Positions 12,019 to 20,690 of a stretch of DNA of 64,000 bases are shown here, one piece after another. The position numbers were made by a program, and so were the translations under genes. The number at the start of each line of letters is the position of its first letter. Positions within the stretch are counted from its first letter, which is position 1. The notes under the pieces were generated by a model. It worked only from the letters and a program-made list of their open reading frames with translations, searched no databases and had not been told where the DNA came from. Origin of the DNA: Bactrocera neohumeralis (Eukaryota > Arthropoda > Insecta > Diptera > Tephritidae); NCBI RefSeq assembly GCF_024586455.1, contig NC_065923.1, positions 2,669,501-2,733,500 on the forward strand, in the 5' to 3' direction.

Positions 12019-12800
12019 TTAGATTGTCAAATATCACCCTTAGCGCTACAGAGCTCGTATCTGGCAATACTACACATATTTGAAAGGTCTTCACATAACC
12101 TACAAAACGACGCTATACATGATTAGTTTAGATATTGCGTTCAACAGTTATAAACGCGAATAACGCCGAAATTCGAGCTACTTTAAAGTTTTCCTTCGTT
12201 AAAGGCAAATCCACTAGAAAAAAGTTCCGTGAGATTAATGGTGTTTTGGGAGATGGTACTCTATCACTTCGAACTGCGGACGAATGGCTTAAACGATTCA
12301 AAGCGGGTGAAAACGACACCACAGATAAGCCAGCCGGCGGAAGACCTGTGACGACGAATACCGATCAAATCATGGAAAACATCGAATTAGACCGGCATGT
12401 GTCATCTCGTGACGTGGCGCAGAAGATGGGAGTTAGTCACCAAAGCATTTTAAACCATCTGCAGAAGGCTGGATACACAAAAAAGCTTGATTTTTGGGTG
12501 CCACATGATTTGACACAAAAAAACCTTCTAGACCGAATCTGCTGAAACGGAACGAACTGGACCCTTTTTGAAGCGGATGGTGACTGGCAACGAAAAATGG
12601 ATCACATACGACAATATCAAGCGAAAACGGTCGTGGTCGAAGGCCGGTGAATCGTCCCAATCAGTGGCCAAGCCGAGATTGACGCTTAATTCTACCATCT
12701 ACTGCGAACAACTGGACCGCTTGAAGTCGGCGATCGACCAGAAGATTATTGAATGAAACGGCGCATATTTGAACTAAGTCCGATCACCCTAACACTTTTC
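12019..12800 (+). mobile_element. mariner-family DNA transposon, defective copy 1
   Basis: A mariner transposase remnant (12135-12777) is preceded by about 115 bp that look like mariner 5' untranslated sequence. The exact ends are uncertain: a left end near TATATTAGATTGTC (12015-12028) is plausible and places the insertion inside family D copy B. I could not identify a matching right inverted repeat, so the right boundary is approximate. Confidence 0.75.
12135..12777 (+). pseudogene. mariner transposase, internally deleted, with an altered catalytic residue
   Basis: Frame 12135-12545 encodes the N-terminal helix-turn-helix DNA-binding region (KFREINGVLGDGTLSLRTAD, WLKRF), the GRPVTT hook and a second HTH (SSRDVAQKMGVSHQSILNHL). 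The linker motif WVPHDLTQKNL follows. A small deletion near 12536 then shifts the frame. Frame 12568-12756 holds the first catalytic block, but reads TGNEKW where mariners carry TGDEKW (codon 12589-12591 is AAC), so the first catalytic Asp is lost. A second deletion follows KPRLT, removing the WWD block. The frame resumes at YCEQLDRLK, then jumps from AIDQK to a C-terminal IIE-stop-NGAYLN ending at 12775-12777. The first 12135 codon is TTG, so the true start is unclear. The composition resembles the mellifera subfamily (low confidence). Confidence 0.88.
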
Positions 12801-12879
12801 ATAAAGCATTGGGTCATATATCGATATCAATTAGCTTAGGTGACTGTTAATTGAACAACATGTTGCGTCCGCGGTACCA

Positions 12880-13055
12880 ACAGATGAGCAGTTTCTTGGG
12901 AAGGAAATGTCAAATGCAAAATTTCAGTGGAATATCTCAAAAAAGTAGCAACTAATTCGCATACATATGGTACAAATGGACAGACGAACGGTCTCTCTGT
13001 CTGGGTATTACAAACTTTGTGGAAAACTAATTATACTCTTTTCAGGTTACAAAAA
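12880..13055 (-). mobile_element. interspersed element, family T, fragment 1
   Basis: The block GCAAAATTTCAG...GATATCTC, followed by GGACAGACGAACGG, GGGTATTACAAACTT and TTATACTCTTTTCAGGTTAC, matches other family T copies in this window (31900-32105, 38190-38290). Only the portion far from the TTCGG palindrome is present. Orientation is assigned relative to the 23630-24249 copy, taken as plus. It is non-coding. Confidence 0.6.
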
Positions 13056-14400
13056 TTCAAAGGAACTTAAAAAATAGAGATACTCAAGCTCTAAATATTT
13101 CGTAAATAAATCGATTTAAGTTCTGATTAAAACAAATTCTCTTTATTACATACCACTTTTACATAAAATTTTGGAAGTCAGTATATCATCTGTAGTGCTT
13201 ATTTATACCAACATTATCAAAGGCTTATCATACTCCTTAGCAGCTTGGCGAATTTACTACAAATAAATATGCAATTTTCTCAAATGTAACGCACAAACTG
13301 CGACGCAGCCAATAAAAGCGGCAAACGCTTCTGCCTTCAAGTCACGTATACGCCCAGGCGCCTTGAAGCATACTCTTCTCCATTAATCACACAGCACTGT
13401 GAAGTCTGATAATGATGTTGGCGTTAGCACGTGCTTACAAGCATGTTGAAAATGGCTTATAAAATTATAACAAACCGCATAAGTTAATATATAAACGATT
13501 TAATTAGTTGATAATTACATCAGCGAGCGGGAAGAGTGGAAAGCAAGCAGCGATACAAACGAAAAATAGATAATTGTTTGCTTTGAAACTATATTTTACT
13601 GATATCTAGGTGTGTATGTGTGTGCGTGTGTGCGTGTGAGACAACTTTTCGCTAGCAACTTCAAACTGAACCGGAAGCTGTCTTGTTATTGTTATGAAGT
13701 GTGAACGTTGCAAATAAGTGCTACTCAAAACATCAATGCCGCTGGATGTTTACGCCATTGTTGTTGTTGTTGTTTGAACTTACAACCAAGTGCGCTGATA
13801 ATATTTGCAAATAGCAAAGTTGTGTAAAGTAGGTGAAATTTAGCTGTTCAATGCAAATAAGCATGACGGCGCTGCAAGTGTATGCATGAGGGTGGGAGTG
13901 CGTGTTTTTGCGAGCCATAAAGTGGCATATGTATTTCATGTGATCACAGATGCACACGCAATTATGCTAAAATAATTTGGAGAAACACGCACACACACAT
14001 ACACTCTTAGAGCTATTCATGAGCGCAAACTTTTGCGGCAACCAAAAATCACACACACTTACACACATACGGAGCCAGCTGCTGCCGAAAATTTTCTTCA
14101 CGCGCACACCGAAATTCACATGAATCTCTTACGCCTCGCCACACCGCAGAATTTGCGAAAATTAACATTTGCTTCAGCGTAAATTGACGCAATAAAATGT
14201 AAATATGTTAATTCCAAAGTTGTCGGCAACATTAGGCTGCAACGCCATGCTGCTGAATTTAGAGAGCGAGCGTCTATGATGACGGTGTGTCAGTCCGGAA
14301 ATTCTAATTCAGTTGCGCTGTGCGCATGTATGTGTGTCGCTCTTTGATATTTTCTTATTAAATATTTGCCAGTCAATTAAAAGATAATTTTCACATTTGT
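13056..14400. other. non-coding spacer with CA/TG microsatellites
   Basis: I find no gene. TG/CG-rich microsatellites occur at about 13609-13640 and a CA run at about 13986-14002. A (GTT)n run lies at 13757-13773. Confidence 0.5.
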
Positions 14401-14414
14401 GAGAAAACCCGCAG

Positions 14415-14520
14415 CTATAGCAAAAGGGAGAGCATTAGCAAGCGAGAGAGAATGAAAAGGAGCAGAGGAGATGGGGGTAGAATGAGAAAACGGTGGAAAA
14501 TGGAATAAAGAAAGATGTGG
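14415..14520 (+). repeat. polypurine tract
   Basis: About 100 bp of strongly purine-biased plus strand with GAGAGAG, GGGGG and AAAGA words. It is not a clean microsatellite. Possible roles (GAGA-factor binding, triplex formation) are speculation. Confidence 0.5.
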
Positions 14521-17500
14521 CAGTTATTGTTGCGACTATAATTGCTTAGTATATATGTATATAATCATATGCGCTGTAAACATTCCACTTATGATTATGT
14601 TTGGTGGCTCTGTGAGAATAATATTTGCAATCTTATATGTAGATCATATATCTTTTTTTAGTTAAGAGAACTTGGAAGTATCATAGAATTAGCGATAGGT
14701 ATTCAATACAATCGACATAGAGAATATTATAATAAAGCGCCTTAGTATGTGTAAAGTCATCGATGATAGTAATTAGTTTTACTTTTAAAAAAATGCATTA
14801 CTCTTGCACCACAATTATTTTTATTTCTGAGAGATTTCGTCCAAAAATTGTCAAACGAATTGGGTTATATATTTTGCATTTTATTGTTTACTTAATCTTG
14901 TTGAAAGTGCATATGCACGTGCTGAGTGCCATACAATCCGTTTGTGGCATGCTAATCCTTGCGCCATTGCGCTACCTCTGCGCCACAAGTACTAGTGGCA
15001 ATGGCACAGCTTTTGCACAAAAGACTTTGCAAGTCAGCGTCAGCCTAGTGCTTAAAAGCAAAGAAAACAAAAAAACAACAACTACTTACTGCAAGGATAT
15101 AAGTTATCCTTGAAATAGTTGCTTAGCACCGAGCAAGCAACATCAGCAGAAGCCGTCACAGAACTTTCGCACTCAAAGTAGCTAAGAAGGCATGCTAAAG
15201 CTTACACTCGAGCGCTGCGCAGTGCAACAAAAAAACACAACAACAATAGCAACAAGGGCGAGCATTACATGTTAGGAACGCAAGGCGAGCGCACATGACG
15301 ACGGAAAGCAGAAAGAGAGAGGAAAAAAGGAAAATGCGAGTACACCGCAACCAGCAATCATTGTGAACCGGCACTCAAGTTTGAGTTGAAAGCGGAAACT
15401 TTCGTGTTAAAACTAAAAGTATAATACAATGCAACTAACCCTTAAGCTTTACAGGTGCTAAGATAAATACGCGGCGCATGCCAAGCGGCGGGTGGTGGTG
15501 AGGAAAGGAAGTGAAGCAATGCTGGTTAGCTAAGACCAGAAACTTCTGCTGGCGTCGCTAAGAAATTTGCAAGAAACTGTGAGACGCACATACACACATA
15601 CATGAATAGATGTGTGGGTGTGTGTGGGCTCCTTCATGCATATTGCATGCTCAAGCGCAATTACAATACACCCCCAACTGACAGCGGTTGGTAAATCTAG
15701 TGTGTGTGTGTAATGCAATCCCAAGTGCATACGAGCATTTTCTTAGCGCGCAACAACAAAAATGTTCAAAGACAAGCAAGAACGGTTTGGCCAGTGACTT
15801 AAGTCAAACTTCAAAAGGTTACATGTGATACGCCGCATATATGTGTATGTGTATTGCTAATGCTTTTGTTGTAGCGGACACTAAGTACGCTTTACGACTC
15901 CACTGTGAGCGCTGTCAATATGCACATATATATATATATATATGTATATATATATGTGCATAAGATATTTTAATACACACGTTTGTTACTCAGTTTTGCA
16001 TCGGCGCATGTGTGTGTGAGTTTGTGCTTCACTTATGCAAATTCCACCAGCGCACTTTTACACGACATTTGAGTCGTAAATTTCCATACAAGCTAACAAC
16101 TGCAAGCGTATACAATTCAGAATAGCTGGAATGCAAATTATTATTGGGTATCTTTGTGTGAGTGCGTGCGCGGGTGCATGTGGTGTTTGGGAGCTGGCGA
16201 TATTGCTGAAGAATATGGTGACTGCAAGAAGAGAAATACTAGATACTGTTATAACAAGCAACAAGCGACTTGTGTCAATGTAATGCCGTTGTTTCGAATA
16301 CGGTTCGAAAAATAATAAGGTTATAAGTTGAATTACCAGCTTTCAATCATATACACATGCGAATGTGAGTAAAATGTAATACTAATGGTATGTTGCTGGA
16401 AATTATTTTTTCTGATTATGTATTTTCTTGACTCAGAATCAGTGTGGGTACTCCTTATACTAATAGTGGTAACAGAAGGTATTTAATCCCAGGGAACTCT
16501 AATGCGCTGTCCAAGGTCTCCTTAAGCCTAAACTTTGGACATCTTGTTCGAATAATTATCTCTTCTCATAATCATAATCATAAATTAGGTTATTGAAAAT
16601 ACTCACAAAGCCAATGAGAAGTTACCTCAATATCAATAAGAAGGATAACGATGGTTTTGAAGCCTTAGCTCTTACGGCCAGTGCCTGTAGAGTCCAACTA
16701 CTTAAGCAAGAAAGGGTCAATAAACCTCTGTTCGATATCTAAGAGTATCAAAATTAATATATAAAAGGCTTGAGGTATTGTAATGATTACCACAAGGTCT
16801 TCGAACGAGTGTGAATCCGACTTGAATGCTGGCTACATTTATTCACTCAAGGAAATGAGCAACAATATAAAATTTAATTTCGGGTTTTCGTGACGTTTTT
16901 AAAACTTTAGTTGAAATTTTATATAACATAATAAATGTTGAACTTTTTAGTGTGAACTCTGTTCTATGACCCCTTCTACTAAACATTCGAGCTAAAGTAT
17001 GTCTGCGATACCCCACCATTCTCCTGTACTTTAAAGCCTTCAATGATACAAACTTGACTGCCACACGCTACGCTTTAAGTCTAGCTAAGTCTAGCACTTG
17101 CCCACTGAGAATATTCGAAATTGCCACACAACTTTCAAACTCGCCAAAACATTGTTGCCTTACAAAGAGAGATTTGTTCCCCGAAGCATAATCACATAAG
17201 GGCACATATAAGCCTGAACATTTGTGGCTCGTCAATTCCAACTAATTGAATGGAAAATGTTAAAACACACAAATGTTGTGGTTGTACGACTGTCATACAG
17301 CTTTTCGACAACTATATGGGGAATTACTAAATCCCGGTTGCCAGCATTAGAACTGGCTGGATTAGGCTGTTAGCGAAATTATTGGCACCAAATTGGTTAT
17401 GCTTATCTTAGTTTGGAGATGTTAGAGATAACGGTATAGAGTGTTATTATTTATTGTCAGTAACTGAAAGTATGAATGTAAGGATATGTAATCTTGAGTT

Positions 17501-17532
17501 CTCGTAGACCAAGTGTACCTTTTTGGTTAGTT
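14521..17532. other. non-coding spacer
   Basis: No host gene or transposon is recognised. A palindromic AT-rich hairpin is annotated separately at 15919-15962. CA/TG runs lie near 15590-15625 and 15700-15712. A second purine-rich stretch is at about 15300-15335. Open frames such as 14763-15113 and 16843-17064 (minus) show no domain. Confidence 0.5.
15919..15962. repeat. 44-bp AT-rich inverted repeat (hairpin or cruciform)
   Basis: TATGCACATATATATA at the left end is perfectly inverted at the right end as TATATATATGTGCATA. The 16-bp arms surround a short TA-rich centre. It most likely arose by microsatellite growth around TGCACA/TGTGCA. Confidence 0.7.
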
Positions 17533-17544
17533 TGGTTATATTTT
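17533..17544. repeat. target-site duplication, left copy (TGGTTATATTTT)
   Basis: The 12 bases are identical to 20440-20451 and directly flank the RTE insertion. The next bases differ on both sides, so the match is exactly 12 bp. Confidence 0.88.
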
Positions 17545-17584
17545 CTTCTTCTCTTCTTAATTGGCGTAGACACCGCTTACGCGA
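17545..17584 (-). other. RTE copy 2 3' UTR and AAG-rich tail
   Basis: About 40 bp lie between the ORF stop and the target-site duplication. On the minus strand they read through GGTGTCTACGCCAATTAAG into an AAG/AGA simple repeat. This short tail is probably the recognition and priming end for reverse transcription, by analogy with other RTE elements. Confidence 0.75.
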
Positions 17585-18366
17585 TTATAGCCGAGTTAAC
17601 AACAGGCGCCAGTCGTTTCTTCTTTTCGCTACGTGGCGCCAATTGGATATTCCAAGCGAAGCCAGGTCCTTCTCCACCTGGTCATTCCAACGGAGTAGAG
17701 GTCTTCCTCTTCCTCTGCTTCCCCCGGCGGGTACTGCGTCGAATACTTTCAGAGCTGGAGTGTTTTCATCCATCCGGACAACATGACCTAGCCAGCGTAG
17801 CCGCTGTCTTTTAATTCGCTGAACTATGTCAATGTCGTCGTATATCTCGAACAGCTCATCGTTCCATCGAACGCGATATTCGCCGTGGCCAATGCGCAAA
17901 GGACCATAAATCTTTCGCAGAATTTTTCTCTCGAAAACTCGTAACGTCGACTGATCGGTTGCCGTCATCGCCCAAGCCTCTGCACCATATAGCAGGACGG
18001 GAATTATGAGCGACTTATAGAGTTTAGTTTTTGTTCGTCGAGAGAGGACTTTACTTTTCAATTGCCTACTCAGTCCGAAGTAGCACCTGTTGGCAAGAGC
18101 AATCCTGCGTTGAATTTCCAGGCTGACATTGTTGGTGGTGTTTACACTGGTTCCCAAATATACGAAATTATCTACAACTTCAAAGTTATGACTGTCAACA
18201 GTGACGTGAGTGCCAAGTCGCGGGTGCGACGACTGTTTGTTTGATGACAGGAGATATTTCGTTTTGCCCTCGTTCACTGCCAGACCCATTTTCTGTGCTT
18301 CCTTGTCCAGTCTGTAGAAAGCAGAACTAACGGCGCGGGTGTTGAGGCCGATGATATCAATATCAT
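17585..18366 (-). pseudogene. RTE copy 2 RT C-terminal part and C-terminal domain
   Basis: The frame enters directly at DDIDIIGLN, the second half of RT motif C. The Tyr-Ala that precede the two catalytic Asp residues in copy 1 have been replaced by the deletion junction. It then reads MGLAVNEGKTKYLL (motif D/E region), VVDNFVYLGTSV, RRIALANRCYFGL, IPVLLYGAEAWAM and the C-terminal RLRWLGHVVRMDE motif common in RTE-type proteins. It ends in a natural TAA. From the junction to the stop the frame is open, but it is out of frame with the upstream RT piece, so no full polymerase can be made. Confidence 0.92.
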
Positions 18367-18620
18367 CTGGTCGGTTGTTGATTTGCCATGTCTAAAGCCG
18401 CACTGATAAGGTCCAATCAGTTTGTTGACGGTGGGCTTTAATCTTTCACACAATACGCTCGATAGAACCTTATATGCGATGTTGAGGAGGCTTATCCCAC
18501 GGTAGTTGGCGCAGATTGTGGGGTCTCCTTTTTTATGGATTGGGCATAGCACACTTAAATTCCAATCGTTGGGCATGCTTTCGTCCGACCATATTTTACA
18601 AAGAAGCTGATGCATGCTCC
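18274..18620 (-). pseudogene. RTE copy 2 RT fingers segment (frame 2)
   Basis: This frame covers RSMHQLLCKIWSDESMPNDWNL, CPIHKKGDPTICANYRGISLL and KLIGPYQCGFRHGKSTTDQ, corresponding to RT motifs 0 to 2. It is separated from the upstream ORF by loss of one T near 18620: copy 1 reads CTCCTTATCAG and this copy CTCCTATCAG. At 18367 it runs into the deletion and then out-of-frame sequence, ending at 18274. Motif A, with the first catalytic Asp, is absent. Confidence 0.9.
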
Positions 18621-20198
18621 TATCAGTTCTTCGCCGCCGTGTTTGAATAGCTCGGCCGGTAATCCATCGGCCCCCGCCGCTTTGTTGTTCTTCAGGCGGG
18701 TAATTGCTATTCGAACTTCTTCATGGTCGGGCAATGGGACGTCTGCTCCATCGTCATCGATTGGGGAATCGGGTTCTCCTTCTCCTGGCGTTGTGCATTC
18801 ACTGCCATTCAGCAGGCTGGGGAAGTGTTCCCTCCATAATTTAAGTATGCTCTGGGCATCAGTGACTAGATCACCTTTGGGGGTTCTACAAGAGTATGCT
18901 CCGGTCTTGAAACCTTCTGTAAGCCGCCGAATTTTTTCGTAGAATTTTCGAGCATTACCCCTGTCGGCCAGCTTATCAAGCTCTTCGTACTCACGCATTT
19001 CGGCTTCTTCCTTCTTCTGTCTGCAAATGCGTCTTGCTTCCCTTTTCAACTCTCGGTATCTATCCCATCCCGCACGTGTTGTTGTCGATCGTAACGTTGC
19101 GAGGTAGGCAGTCTGTTTTCTCTCCGCTGCGACACGGCACTCTCCGTCGTACCAGCTGTTCTTTTGCTCTTTCCGAAAACCAATGGTTTCGGTTGCAGCT
19201 GTACGTAAGGAATTTGAAATGCCGTCCCACAGTTCCCTTATACCGAGTTGTTGACTAGTGCTCTCAGAGAGCAGGAGTGCAAGCCGAGTAGAAAATCGTT
19301 CGGCTGTCTGTTGTGATTGCAGCTTCTCGACGTCGAACCTTCCTTGTGTTTGTTGGCGTGCGTTTTTTACTGCACAGAGGCGGGTGCGAATCTTGGCTGC
19401 AACAAGATAGTGGTCCGAGTCGATGTTAGGACCTCGGAGCGCACGCACATCTAAAACACTGGAGACGTGTCTTCCGTCTATCACAACATTATCGATCTGA
19501 GTGGTGGTTTTTCGATCCGGAGACAGCCAGGTGGTTTGATGAATCTTTTTATGCTGGAATCTAGTACTACAGATAACCATATTTCGGGCCCCGGCGAAGT
19601 CAATCAGCCTCCACCCATTTGGGGATGTTTCGTCGTGGAGGCTGAATTTACCGACCGTAGGGCCAAATATACCTTCTTTGCCCACCCTGGCGTTAAAGTC
19701 GCCAAGCACTATTTTGACATCGTGGCGGGGGCAGCTCTCATAAGCGCGCTCCAAGCGCTCATAGAAGGCATCTTTGGTCACATCGTCCTTCTCTTCTGTC
19801 GGGGCGTGGGCGCAAATTAGCGATATGTTGAAGAACCTCGCTTTGATGCGGATTGTGGCTAGACGTTCAATCACCGGAGTGAATGATAGTACTCGGCGAC
19901 GGAGTCTCTCTCCCACCACGAATCCCACACCAAACTTGCACTCCTTTATATGGCCACTGTAGTAAATGTCACAAGGACCTACTCGTCTCTGTCCTTGTCC
20001 CGTCCATCGCATTTCTTGGACGGCGGTGATGTCAGCCTTTATTTTCACGAGGACATCAACCTGCTGGGCAGCGGCACCTTCCCAATTAAGGGACCGGACA
20101 TTCCAGGTGCATGCCCTGATATCGTTGTCCTTATTTCGTTTGCCATGGTCGTCATCAAAAGAGGGGTTTCTCATCCGAGGCTGTTTGTCGTTTTTCAT
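18555..20198 (-). CDS. RTE endonuclease, linker and RT start (547-aa open frame)
   Basis: Long intact frame encoding an APE-like endonuclease that would nick target DNA for target-primed reverse transcription. Counting from an upstream in-frame GTG at 20240, the motifs are TWNVRSL (45-51), VQEMRW with the metal-binding Glu (74-79), GDFNARVG (180-187), IDNVVIDG (249-256) and SDHYLV with the catalytic Asp-His (275-280). A basic Arg/Lys/Glu linker follows, then the RT entry LKNNKAAGADGLPAELF. The frame ends 20 residues after a one-base deletion near 18620, so the last residues are out of register. I chose the first ATG (20196-20198). The GTG would add 14 residues, and an in-frame TAA lies just upstream of it. 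All visible nuclease motifs are present, so the nuclease may still be functional. Confidence 0.85.
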   Translation of the reverse strand: MKNDKQPRMRNPSFDDDHGKRNKDNDIRACTWNVRSLNWEGAAAQQVDVLVKIKADITAVQEMRWTGQGQRRVGPCDIYYSGHIKECKFGVGFVVGERLRRRVLSFTPVIERLATIRIKARFFNISLICAHAPTEEKDDVTKDAFYERLERAYESCPRHDVKIVLGDFNARVGKEGIFGPTVGKFSLHDETSPNGWRLIDFAGARNMVICSTRFQHKKIHQTTWLSPDRKTTTQIDNVVIDGRHVSSVLDVRALRGPNIDSDHYLVAAKIRTRLCAVKNARQQTQGRFDVEKLQSQQTAERFSTRLALLLSESTSQQLGIRELWDGISNSLRTAATETIGFRKEQKNSWYDGECRVAAERKQTAYLATLRSTTTRAGWDRYRELKREARRICRQKKEEAEMREYEELDKLADRGNARKFYEKIRRLTEGFKTGAYSCRTPKGDLVTDAQSILKLWREHFPSLLNGSECTTPGEGEPDSPIDDDGADVPLPDHEEVRIAITRLKNNKAAGADGLPAELFKHGGEELIGACISFFVKYGRTKACPTIGI

Positions 20199-20439
20199 TG
20201 GGGTAGGCTTTTTACGTGGCGGGTCCCAAACCCAGCGCACAACCCTATGCAGGGGATGTTTCGCCTTCTCACTTTAGCTCACCTTCGAACGGATGTTCTT
20301 AGGATACCCAGAGGATACTTGGTCAAAGACCGGAAGTCGTGAGCTGCTTGAGCCAAATGTAAAAGAATCGTTTCTGGCCACTCCCAAGTGAATGGCGATC
20401 AGAGAACTTTCCTCACTTGCGTGAACTTCTACATCCTCC
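20199..20439 (-). other. RTE copy 2 5' leader (putative internal promoter region)
   Basis: About 240 bp lie between the element's 5' end and the first ATG of the endonuclease frame, with an in-frame stop (near 20268). Non-LTR elements usually carry an internal promoter here. I see no specific core motif that I can support. Confidence 0.5.
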
Positions 20440-20451
20440 TGGTTATATTTT
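20440..20451. repeat. target-site duplication, right copy (TGGTTATATTTT)
   Basis: Identical to 17533-17544. It marks the 5' boundary of RTE copy 2 and shows that the element inserted with this 5' end rather than being truncated later. Confidence 0.88.
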
Positions 20452-20550
20452 ACTCAATAAAATTATCTGAAATGAGAATTAATCTGCATTTATTCAATAT
20501 TATATTTGACGTTTATACTGTAGTTTGACGGTTTTAAACAAGATATTTTG

Positions 20551-20690
20551 AAACTAGCCTGAAACTAGTTTAATACTAGTCCATATTGTCATATTTGATA
20601 CTTATATTCCATTTATAAAATGTCTGTGTCTTTTCATAACTAATTACTTAATACTGGAATTGAAACTAGTTCGTAACTAGTTGGTGACCA
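20551..20690. repeat. two pairs of ACTAGT palindromes with 11-bp phasing
   Basis: ACTAGT lies at 20564-20569 and 20575-20580, and again at 20665-20670 and 20676-20681. Within each pair the start-to-start distance is exactly 11 bp. The two pairs share the frame GAAACTAGTT-four bases-ACTAGT and start 101 bp apart. AAACTAGC at 20551-20558 is a near match. The role is unknown. Confidence 0.65.

Larger units (their letters stand above)
17545..20439 (-). mobile_element. RTE-type non-LTR retrotransposon, copy 2 (full ends, internally deleted)
   Basis: This 2895-bp insertion is bounded by a perfect 12-bp target-site duplication. On the minus strand it starts with AGGAGGATGTAGAAGTTCAC, followed by about 200 bp of leader. 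The ORF region then runs endonuclease, linker, RT, C-terminal domain. The stop codon at 17585-17587 is followed by only about 40 bp of 3' untranslated sequence ending in an AAG-rich tail (AAGAAGAGAAGAAG). A very short 3' UTR with a simple-repeat tail is typical of RTE-clade elements. A one-base deletion near 18620 and a larger deletion at 18367 break the RT. The perfect duplication implies a fairly recent insertion. Related copies are at 1-1893 and 33193-33702. Confidence 0.93.

Noticed and set aside
17494..17814. Plus-strand frames over the RTE 3' end, and many plus-strand frames over all three RTE copies
   Set aside because: They are antisense shadows of the minus-strand RTE coding sequence.
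18360..18372. Alternative splicing of RTE RNA as the cause of the shared deletion edge
   Set aside because: The left edge is not followed by a GT donor as far as can be inferred, and the right edge in copy 2 is preceded in copy 1 by GCGTATGCC, not by an AG acceptor.
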